This document shows positions 1-9,139 of a DNA stretch of 30,175 nt, one piece after another. Position 1 is the first letter of the stretch. Every line of letters starts with the position of its first letter. Source of the stretch: Saccoglossus kowalevskii (Eukaryota; Hemichordata; Enteropneusta; Harrimaniidae). A program made the translations under genes and the position numbers. The notes below the pieces were generated by a model. The model was not told the DNA's origin. It did no database searches and was given only the letters and a program-made list of their open reading frames with translations. The DNA lies in the NCBI RefSeq assembly GCF_000003605.2, contig NW_003109084.1, positions 263,043-293,217 on the forward strand, given 5' to 3'.

Positions 1-149
1 GAGTATTTTAAATAAAAATTAATGACTTGTCCAGAATGGAAAGCTTTGTGAAAATAATGGGAAATAATATGGCTTTGTCATATTATTTAAAAAATACAAT
101 TTTCTAAAAGATAAATATGTAACTGTGGTCTGGGAGAACCTTGCTACTG

Positions 150-320
150 TTTAATCAATTTTTTCAGAGATTTTTTAATTTGTATTTCTTTCTATGTTGA
201 ATTTCAGTGTATTTTAATTTTAGTGTGTCTTATTTTATTTGTCTTTTGTATTCATTTTTTTTTTACCTTACTAAACCCACAGATGGTTAAGTTGTGTAAT
301 AAAGTTATTATTGTTATTAT
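150..320 (+). mobile_element. 3' end of a degraded non-LTR retrotransposon (LINE)
   Basis: The T-rich stretch (TTTTAATTTTAGTG, TTATTTTATTTGTC and similar) is followed by a G-rich hinge, then AATAAAGTTATTATTG and a short ATT-type tail. The same layout occurs at the 3' end of the LINE in NUP54 intron 1 (minus strand, ending near 19856), which also has a T-rich 3' UTR and an AATAAAC-TTATTATTATT tail. No reverse-transcriptase coding sequence is visible, so this is a 5'-truncated copy. The left edge is approximate. The LINE call rests on resemblance of the tails. Confidence 0.5.
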
Positions 321-429
321 AAACCAGTGAATTTAAAACAATGAATAGTTCTACAACATCAAATTCACTAAAATTTAACCCAGTGAATATTTCTTCTTGG
401 ATACCAGTATTACCAGTAGTATCATATAT

Positions 430-630
430 TGTACAATACTTTATTTTCGCTTGGAATTAGTTTTCGCTGAAGGAAAGATTCAGTGAAAATAAAATCCAGT
501 GAATATGTATTTTTTCCTATATTTTACATTCAACTTGTCAAAAATCAGTGAAAATAAATTCCATAGAAAACACTCAAAAAGTCTTTTCAGCGAAAAATAA
601 TTCCAGCTAAAATAAAGTATTCTACAGTAA
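430..630. mobile_element. MITE-like inverted repeat, family 1 copy A
   Basis: The left end reads GTACAATACTTTATTTTCGC, then TTGGAATTA and TTTTCGCTGAA. The reverse complement of the right end reads TACTGTAGAATACTTTATTT, then AGCTGGAATTA and TTTTCGCTGAA. The two ends are therefore imperfect terminal inverted repeats of about 45 bases around an AT-rich core. There is no coding capacity. A related, more degraded copy lies at about 3391-3570. Exact ends and target duplication are unclear; TA is possible. Confidence 0.55.
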
Positions 631-855
631 TTAAGATGGGAGTTGAAAGGGTCATGGTACATTAATAATAAAATGAATTATTATTGAATGTGTCAACCAA
701 TTAGAATATTACAAAACAAATCACTGAAGTTTGCTAAATTCAGGTCGTATTATTTATCATATAATTGGTAATGATGATTATTTTCTGATATTAACTATGT
801 TTGGTTGGTTAAAAGGTCAAAATCTCCCATCATGCATTGCTTATTTAATATGCAG

Positions 856-3800
856 GATGGGTTGCCGCAACCACTGCTCGTTTATTTTGTCATCAGCCAA
901 TTACAATTTTCGTTCACAGCTTATACAGAGCTAGGTTACTATGCAGTTACTAAACTATATGGACTTGACGATGAGATTGGTAATGCCGCCAGGAACTGTA
1001 TATTTTATCTGAGTATATATCCACTTATAGATGGAATTGTGAGTAAATTGTAATGCCAAACTAAAATTAAATCAATAAATAAATTCCTAGTATTAAATAA
1101 TTTGAATATTGTGAAATACTGTAATACAGTAAATGACAAAGAATGAATTCCATATTAGGATGATTGAGTGTGCATATTTCTCAACAACTTCATTAAATTA
1201 GGTTCACACTGTTGTTAACAGAGCTCAATCAGTTATGATTTGTATGTAGTAAAATTTATTTCTACTGTCCTGATATTCTGTGACAAACCAGGCAAATATA
1301 ACTGCCACTAATTTTAATACAGTGTACTGTTTTGATTGTGGTGATGTTTGCTTGTTCACAAGAAAGTTTAAAACATGCAAATATTCAATTGTTGTACAGT
1401 ACGGCATACATTGCTGAACTTTATCAAAGTTTTTCAAGAGATATTATTATTATTTTTACAATCATTACAGGCTCAGTTGTTTGCTGGTATTCTACTACAA
1501 CACAAGTACAGTACATTGGTAGGAGGAGCTAGTATTGTGGATGTTGGCTTACAGGTAATGTTTAAATTGTTTGATGGTAGTTTATAATAGGTAATAGGTT
1601 GTTGATGGTACACAAAATAGTTGGTAGTGAGTGGTTGATAGTAGATAACAGGTTGTTTATGGTACACATAAAACAGTTGGTAGTGAGTAGTTGATAGTAG
1701 ATAATAGGTTGTTGATGGTACAAAATAGTTGGCAGTGAGTTGTTGATAGTTTGTAGAAGGTAGTTGATAGCAGGTAATTGTACAGGATTATTGTGTCAAA
1801 TTTTGTGTAAACACACAATGTATGCATTATTCACATATTGGGTACAATGTTATGCATTGAATGAGGCACTTAAAGGCCCAAAATATAATTGTTGCTGGCC
1901 CTGAGAGATGGGCCTTTTTTCTTATTTATTTATTTTTTGCAATAAAATTCTTGTATTTTTGCAACACTTATAAGCAACCATAAATAAATGTGAGATGTGC
2001 ACCTTTCAAACCGAGGCATGTGCTGATCAGAAACTAATCTATTTTCAAGCTTGGATCCAATCAACCCAATATTGTGAGGGACAACCTCAGATATTGAATT
2101 TCACTATCATCTGTACTGACTTTTCATTTTATATATTTCAGTTTATAACAATGCAATTACAATTGTAACATGATGAGTGGTAAAAAAAAAATGATAACAA
2201 TAATATTGAGATATTTATTTAATAGATTGGCACAACTATTGGTCTACTACATACAAGTTTATCTGTTGTCTTCCCTGTGATGATTCCAACAATAGCACTC
2301 TACTTAGCAACGTCTGTCAGACTTACCATATTACTTGCGGGATTCTTCAAATTTATATACCCAAAGCAACCGATCACTGTCAGCACTTCAGATGGAGTAA
2401 GTCATATTACATATTAAACATTTTCTTCATGAGAAATGTCACTTATTTAGATGCTATCAATACCTGTGACACAGAATAAAAATCAAAGATGGCGGCAGCT
2501 GAACCACCCTCGGCCAATCACACGCATCACAAATACTTTCAGATGGATTTTCATATTCTCCAAATATTTTCAAAAACATCAATTTTTATCAGACTTGGAT
2601 TTCGTCCAATCAACAGAAACAAATTTTGAAAACTTCAGCGTTATGCAAAACTGCAGAAAAAAATTAGTAGGATAGAGGTTTCAAATTGAAGTGCATGATG
2701 AAAAGAAACAAAAACAATTTTTTTGGGCCTAATCTCTGATCTCATTTGATGGTACATGAAGTAAGTGACCTAGACTGGCGCAGTCGGGGCGATTACTTTG
2801 TTTTTGTAGTTTGAATAAAATAAAATAAATCGCGAAATGAAAATAAAAAAATTCGCAAAATGAAGGTGTTAGCGCGATTCGCAGTTACAGGGGATTTTGC
2901 GCTAACACCTCCATTTCGCGTTTTTTTTATTTTATTTAAACTACAAAAACAAATTAATCGCCCTGACTGGGCCAGTCTATAAGTGACCCTACAATATGAG
3001 ATTCATTAAACTTGTGCAGTAATTTTCATTTTCTCAGAGCTTTTTGTGAGGAGCAAATGGAAATTACTACACAAGAGAAGCACAAGTTTCAATTTCTCAT
3101 TGCTCAATGAAGATGATGTGATAAGTGTAATAAATAACAGTAACTACTGTCAAAACTTGTAAGTCAACTGTGAAAATTCTACTACAATATAGTGAATCTC
3201 TTTTTGTGAAATTTAGTCTTCAACTAATTTGTTGGCAGATGATGGGACTGACTGTGAGGAAAGTATTATGGTTCTGGTGGCCATTAGCACTTGTACGTTG
3301 TATTCAAATACTTAGCAGGCCGATCTGTAATGTACTCGTAGCACGTGATCTGGATGATCCTGAAGCCACTGTACAGGTAATTAAGTCTTGTACTGTAAAA
3401 TACTTTATTTTAGCTGAAATTAATTTTCCTTGAAAAATGAATTTTAGTATGAATTTTATTTTTGACTAATGAGTTGAATGTAGAATTCAAGAAAAAGGGT
3501 AATTTCAATGATTAATTCAGATGGAGTAATAGCAAAAATAAATTCCAAGTAAAAATTAGGTAATTTACAATTATTATTAGTAGTATATATCTAGCATAAA
3601 AAACAATAAAAATTACTATTCTGTTAAAAGCTGTTTCCATATTCATTCCAAAATATATCTGCAATTGTTCCAATGTTCATAATTTCCTTTATTTGTGGTA
3701 AAATACGTCACCAACACTGGAACGTTCATATTGACAACAAATTCTTTTCTTTATTAAAGATGCATATACCTGTGATGGGAATATCATTGAGCGCAAACCT

Positions 3801-6800
3801 TCATACAAAACAAAACATTTCGGGGCTGTTACCTCTCATTAAATTATCATGACAATCAGGAAAAAGATGTATATTACCGGTAATAAGGTTATCACGAGAA
3901 TACAGCAAAGTATGCACTCAGGCAGTACTGGAATGCATCAACCTCATCCATATGTGTTGGTTGATATAATCATCATACAACTTCTTATCATATTCAATCA
4001 CATCCTACCCTTATAAAAATTGACCATGTTTATGTGAAACTTGTTTTTTTTGGGCATATGATGCTCCATACTGAAATATAATTTGTTTGACAGGCATTGG
4101 CTGTATTAACAGTCACCTACCCAGTGGCTCAGGTAGTATACCAATGGTTGAATGAACTTAAAACCCTAGCACCAACATTTCTTAAGGTAAGAGACTATAA
4201 GACATGAAACCAGTATGTCTAATGTGTGACCTCTGAAATAGTATACCTAATTTACTTTGTGACATGTTGATTTTATTAATAGTAAATTTAATTATCAAGG
4301 AAGCACTGGAATGTATTCAGTATTTGCTCTATTTGAAGTGCATCTCCAATAGAAGCGAATATAAACTGAGACTCTCATTTGTTTTTAATATAAACATCAA
4401 CTCTTCAAGCCTTCTTTTGTCACAAAATAAAATAGGTTAAATTTATCACCTATTTTTTTTTCAAAATTTTGATAAAGATCTTTAGAATCTGTTATAGAAG
4501 ATTATGTCCATTTGGTTCAAAATAATCAAAACAACTAAATAGAAAAATACTTAAAAGCAAAAACCCAAATTTATATAACATTGATCAATTAATATATACC
4601 ATGAAACTATATTCATCAACCTCAAAGAAAATCCAAAATCAGTTTTGCTGTGAAAGTATTGGCATATTTTTTTCTTTGTGTGTCTGCAAAGTTAATATAT
4701 ACTTGTATCCTGAATTGTTCTTGCATTAAACTATAATTTCTTGATCTGTTTTTTCTACAGCGTCAGAATGTTACAACTCGAATCAAAATCACACCAAGAC
4801 ATATCGCAATCTTCAATGTAACTTGCATGTGCATATCTTTTTCTGTAAGTTATGCAACTTTTTGTTTCTCTATTGTTTTTACCCATAACCATTTCAAGTT
4901 GTACATTATAATAAACAGTTCAGAATGGATCCGTTGCTCATTTGTTTCTAGCCAACATGCCCAGAATTCAAATTACTTAACTGAATGATAGGCAGGTGAT
5001 GAAAACAATGGATGATATATCCCGGTATATATATCAGGTGTTTCTTCTCTGATTGTATTAACCATGCAAGACCCCTATAAATGCAAAATTGCTGCACCAT
5101 TAAAAGGCAAGGGGGCAGCAACCTTATTCTTGGGGTGGACATCCAGGTATTTTCACCACCATCACAATGAAAACAAAGTCCAAAAACTCTCAGAAAACTG
5201 TACTTTGAGGTAGTTGTTGAGACTCCCCAGAACAAGATTTACCCCTACATGTACAACATATAAAAATTTCGTTGCTCAGGATTAGATCAAATTTGAGTTT
5301 GTGGTGTTTTCTTGGCTTTAGCCATTTTCATCGGCTCTTCGACTGGCATTACATAGCAGCTCACGTAGTGTCCATAGAAATACATGGTACAGTGGTATGC
5401 ATCTTAGAAACAAAGAAAGTTGACGTAGCTCTGCCCTTGAGTATAGGTAGCATTTTCGGCAATACTCTCAGATGATTTTAGAATACCGTAGCGTCTAATG
5501 AGATTTCATACATGATTTTCAGAATTCTCCTTACTTACTGACACTGAAGCAATGTGAAATATACAGTCTTGTTGATGATCATATGGGCAATATATAACCA
5601 TGTTGAAATTGTGGTGCAAACGTGTTCAATCAGAGTAAAAAATGACATCTGTTGTAAACTTGATTGTCACTCAAATTCCTTGGTTTCCTTCTGTAATAAA
5701 TCATGATTGTTTTAATCCCCCACTGAATAAACGATGGTAAAATCATTGTTGATTTAGATTTCCGGAAGCTCTTCCCTGCAACAGCAATGAAGAATGAACC
5801 ATAGTGCCGATGTTGTGTTTACCCACAGTACGTTTTCTAACTTGCAATTTTATGTTGTTATAAATTATTATTACAGGGCATGTTAATATTGTTTTGGATC
5901 CCAGGTATTGCCGAGTCGTTTCTAACCACCGTACTTCGAATTGATGAAGTGACTGCAGCATTGTGTGTTGTGCCGCTAAAAATATTCTCTTTTATGCCAT
6001 TTGCAGGTGAGCATAGCGGTAGTTGTATCAGGACACTGCAAGCCACTAAATGTTTGATAGTTTTTCCGTTTCTGAACATATGATGGATTTGTTTATCTTC
6101 TCAATTATTGTAAAATGCTAAATTTTCATAGTTTGGGAATAAACATCCCGGTGAAATGTTAACTGTTACAAACCCTTTGGTTCTTTGCACTGCTCACAAA
6201 GTAGTTGTCGTTGGTTTAGTTACACTTGTCAACTTAGAAGGCAATCCAAGAGTGCAAACCTCTGCCATAGATACCAATTACATCTACCTCTCCTTAAATT
6301 TTTTAGTTATGAATGAAAAATCATCTCTACAAACAATTTGTGTCCTGACAATTTTATTTTTAATATTGTTTTGAGTTATCCTGCTTACAGACAAACATGT
6401 GCGTGCAAATACAATACTTTAATATTAAGTATGCATCCTATGGGACCCATATAAAAACTCATGCACTGTGACGACCATCACCCTTTACAGATCCCAGGAC
6501 AAGCAGCCCAGTCATGTCAGGAATAGGGTTCCCAACTCTCTAAATGTAGAGGATAAACTTGCATTGTCACTTTTTAAGATGTAAGTGCACCACAACAGAT
6601 CTGGTATTCCATGTTTGGTGTTAAATCCACTGTAGTTTCCACTGGCATGCACTCACAAGTTGACATGTTTCTTCCATCTCTCTGTAGTTACATTGAGAGC
6701 TCATGTAACATCATGGCTGTTGCTATGGCAACAAACAAAAATGATTGCTCCTAGTGCTGTGGTCAGATTGGTGGTACTCGTTGTATCACTTTTGACTTTT

Positions 6801-7497
6801 CCTATGTTTGGGTTAGTACATTTTATTTTGATATTGCTGTGTGCATTAGTAGTCATTATAATTGACCTGTCTGTCTGTATAGTTCAACTTGTCGCATACA
6901 AAATGTACATTTATTTGACAGTTTCAGGTGAAGTACAAAAAATGTAGTTCTTGTTTTTGGAATGCAATAATTATTTCTCCCATAATTGCTGTGTAACATT
7001 TTTTATGTATTTTTACACCAAAGATACAAATAATTCAAAATAATACTACCGGTAATATCATTCAATGTTGGTTTCTAGACTTCACGGTGCCCAATTGGGT
7101 ATTACCGCATTGCTGTGTAGTTTCAGTTCTGAGGCATTAACGGTTCTCGCTGGTACTATCTGGATCAGACATAGACGGGTAAGTAATAACTATCATTAAG
7201 GACTATCTCACTATGCAATGTGTACTGCATATTTTTGCCTTCTTACTGGTGGGGCATGTGTGCATGGAACTACAGATTTGCTATCTAATCTTAGTAATTG
7301 CTGAATGAAAACAATAGTGATGATCCAAAAAGTCGTATTACTATCGTACATTGTAGTACAAATGCAATCACTATACCTTGCATGAACTCTTTCTACAGCG
7401 GATACATGATCGGAGTGTGATGGAGATGTCAACTAGTGAAATCACATGCAGTGATAAACTAATGGTAGAAGCGGAGGAGAGGGAGACAGCACTCTAG
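856..7497 (+). CDS. ANKH: Progressive ankylosis protein homologue (ANKH), 5'-partial
   Basis: ANKH is a multi-pass membrane protein of the plasma membrane and secretory pathway. In vertebrates it drives export of ATP and citrate and controls extracellular pyrophosphate and mineralisation. I read ten exons: 856-1038, 1471-1554, 2226-2396, 3239-3376, 4094-4186, 4761-4844, 5877-6006, 6688-6811, 7079-7178, 7399-7497 (stop TAG 7495-7497). All junctions are GT/AG and the phases join without a break, giving 401 codons plus stop. Recognisable family blocks, in order: YTELGYY, LLQHKYSTLVG, FWWPLAL, SRPICN, VARDL, TPRHIAIFNVTCMC, LCVVPLKIFSF, VTLRAHVTSWL, LHGAQLG. Vertebrate ANKH has about 490 residues, so roughly 85 N-terminal residues lie upstream of the window. 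The tail is short, charged and divergent (EAEERETAL). Met replaces the second Phe of the vertebrate FSFFP block. Identification is by remembered family sequence; the exon phases support it independently. Confidence 0.95.
1570..1775. repeat. Minisatellite of about 55 bp, roughly three copies
   Basis: The string AGGTTGTTGATGGTACA (with small changes) starts at 1596, 1650 and 1706. It is followed each time by a block containing AGTTGGYAGTGAGT and GTTGATAGTAGATAA. Copy spacing is 54 and 56 bases. It sits in the ANKH intron after the exon ending at 1554, beginning only about 15 bases after the splice donor. It has no coding role. Confidence 0.8.
2771..2979. mobile_element. Palindromic MITE (209 bp) with 9-bp target duplication
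   Basis: The element begins TAGACTGGCGCAGTCGGGGC; the reverse complement of its other end begins TAGACTGGCCCAGTCAGGGC. The arms continue as near-complements (GATTA, TTTGTTTTTGTAGTTT, ATAAAATAAAA, CGCGAAATG, GGTGTTAGCGC) almost to the centre. The direct repeat TAAGTGACC flanks it at 2762-2770 and 2980-2988. The left arm carries an extra segment (about 2840-2863) containing a second TTCGCAAAATGAA-like block, so one arm was internally duplicated. There is no coding sequence, so mobilisation would need a transposase from elsewhere. A 9-bp duplication is usual for Mutator-like elements and 8 bp for hAT; the superfamily is not settled. It lies in the ANKH intron before the exon at 3239. Confidence 0.85.
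2997..3099. repeat. Short foldback element or hairpin
   Basis: CTTGTGCAGTAATTTTCATT plus TTCTC (3011-3035) pairs with 3051-3075, whose reverse complement is CTTGTGTAGTAATTTCCATT plus TGCTC, across a 15-base loop. The outer ends also pair: TGAGATTCATTAAACTTGTG on the left against TGAGAAATTGAAACTTGTG from the right. The left arm looks like the right arm with about nine bases deleted (TTCTCTTGT). It starts only 8 bases after the direct repeat flanking the 209-bp MITE. It may be a small foldback transposon or a chance hairpin-forming remnant. Confidence 0.65.
3391..3570. mobile_element. MITE-like inverted repeat, family 1 copy B (degraded)
   Basis: The left end TACTGTAAAATACTTTATTT followed by TAGCTGAAATTAATTTTCC matches the ends of the copy at 430-630. 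The right end, reversed, reads TTGTAAATTACCTAATTTTT, then ACTTGGAATTTATTTTTGC, a diverged form of the same inverted repeat. It starts only 15 bases after the ANKH exon ending at 3376. Ends are approximate. Confidence 0.45.
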
Positions 7498-7641
7498 AAA
7501 TATCGAACGTATTTTTAAAAAAAAATATTTTCATATTATTGCAAGCAACATTTTTTGTATTATATGATTTTTCCACTGAAGCAAAATTATATTTTTGGCA
7601 TTCATGCTCAAATAAGTGTGGAATGTTTCATCTTGTTTATG

Positions 7642-7647
7642 AATAAA
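7642..7647 (+). terminator. Poly(A) signal of ANKH
   Basis: This is a canonical AATAAA about 145 bases after the ANKH stop codon, followed within 30 bases by a T-rich and GT-containing stretch (TTTCTTTTATTTTGTTTATA). It predicts a short 3' UTR of about 170 bases. Confidence 0.7.
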
Positions 7648-7837
7648 TATCCAATTTTTTTAAAAGTTTCTTTTATTTTGTTTATACCCCCGGTACTACT
7701 AACAATTGTCAGCAAGGTGTTCTTACAAATATAAGTTTGATTTTACAATAAGTCAAAAACAATTACATATTATTGGTAAAAATTCCACATGTTTTACTAA
7801 TGGTTTTAAAGTGAACATTTTGGGTGAACATTTCATG

Positions 7838-8065
7838 ATGATATCTTCAATTCTCTAATTTTGGTGAATATTTGTCATTTTTGGTAAAAAGTGATATTTT
7901 CTACTTGTTAAAAACCGCAAGTCCAATATTACATGTGGACCTCTCAGATTTGTTCGTTTTGTACTGATATCTTGAATTTTGGTGAATATTTTTGGCAAAA
8001 AGTGATATTTTCACTTTAAAAAGCGCAAGTCCAATTGCTTTGATATTACATATGTATTCATGTGA
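7838..8065. repeat. Two tandem units of an unclassified interspersed repeat
   Basis: Two similar units start at about 7838 and 7966, 128 bases apart. Shared blocks are GATATCTTSAATT, TTTTGGTGAATATTT, AAAAAGTGATATTTTC and GCGCAAGTCCAAT (CCGCAAGTCCAAT in the first unit). The same blocks (ATATCTTTAATTCTCTAATT, TTTTGTCATTTTTGG) recur at about 16010-16060 in NUP54 intron 6, so this is a dispersed family. It lies in the intergenic space between ANKH and NUP54. I cannot assign it to a transposon class. Confidence 0.6.
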
Positions 8066-8807
8066 AATTTTTTCTCAGTTATATTCCTGACAAGTAGACC
8101 CTTGTCATTGTTAGATAACTATAGGATTGTTGTGCAAACCATTATCAAAAAAACAAATAAATCTAATTTTATTTCAAATCAATTTTGTAATCTTAATTTC
8201 ATTACAAAATGTGTAAATTGGTGGACATAAATGATTGTTTGAAGGGCACATTAGCCGTGCAAACTTTCTTGAGAGCTGCTACTTCACTTCCAGTGATCAC
8301 TTGATCTGTTTGTACAAATAGCTTCTAAACAGAATGGTACATTGTAAATTTCTATTACACTTTTGTTTTTCCTTGGAGTAAAAAAAAACATGTTACAATA
8401 ACTTCAGAAATAAGTGACATTTTGATGCAAGACCTTACAACCACTTTGACTCGCTCGGTCAAAAGGAATATTATTAATAAGCAATCAGAATACTGTCAAC
8501 AATGTGCATAAAATGAAATTTGATTGGGGTGTAACAAATGAAAACACTTCAAAAATGACTCCTCATGGAACATATATGCTGAGTTAGTTATTTATCATTG
8601 CAAATCAAAAATATAATTTCATAGGGCAGGGGAACAATTACGAGTATCTGAATGAAGACTATTGGTAATAACATTTTTTGCAGTGATACACACATCGACA
8701 ATTAATACGTTAAAACCAATAATTTCAGAATTACTAGTATTTATGAAAATATCAAATACGAAAAAGATTGCCTTTTTATAGTGAAATTTTGCAAAGTTGT
8801 ATCAATA

Positions 8808-8813
8808 TTTATT
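8808..8813 (-). terminator. Candidate poly(A) signal of NUP54
   Basis: On the minus strand this reads AATAAA, about 327 bases beyond the NUP54 stop codon. It is the best canonical hexamer I see before the ANKH 3' end. The interval 8814-9139 would be NUP54 3' UTR and includes a short (AT)n run near 9053-9066. I see no gene in the 7648-8807 intergenic part apart from the repeat listed above. Confidence 0.5.
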
Positions 8814-9139
8814 GTACAACACAAGGTAAATGATCTAAGAAGTGGGCATTACAGACGTCACTGACCAGTCTAGATCTCAAAGTGACTTAATAGTAACCCT
8901 GTCCTCATGTTGGATTTACAGCTTAGACTGTTGTTGGCTTCACACAAATTACCACACATAGTGCTCTCTAGTTGATGTCTTCAAGTCAGCTGTGCAACAT
9001 GTGAATATGTCAACACGTATTTGGTTGATTTTACAAAACGTGTTATACCCATATATATATATATATACGTTGTATTACACAGGTACAGTATGTTACTGTA
9101 TTACCAGTATGTTACATTGTATTACCAGTACATAAAATG

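Larger units (their letters stand above)
1..855 (+). other. Intronic sequence upstream of the first visible ANKH exon
   Basis: No ANKH exon can be recognised here. The missing N-terminal part of the protein, which in this family contains the first membrane helices, must lie beyond the left edge. The stretch is AT-rich and holds a LINE 3' end (about 150-320) and a MITE-like inverted repeat (about 430-630), listed separately. It ends in a plain acceptor, TATGCAG, just before position 856. I see no other coding exon. Confidence 0.7.

Noticed and set aside
2451-2675. 74-codon plus-strand frame in an ANKH intron
   Set aside because: It lies directly after a good splice donor within the intron, shows no ANKH similarity, and the flanking exons already join in phase without it.
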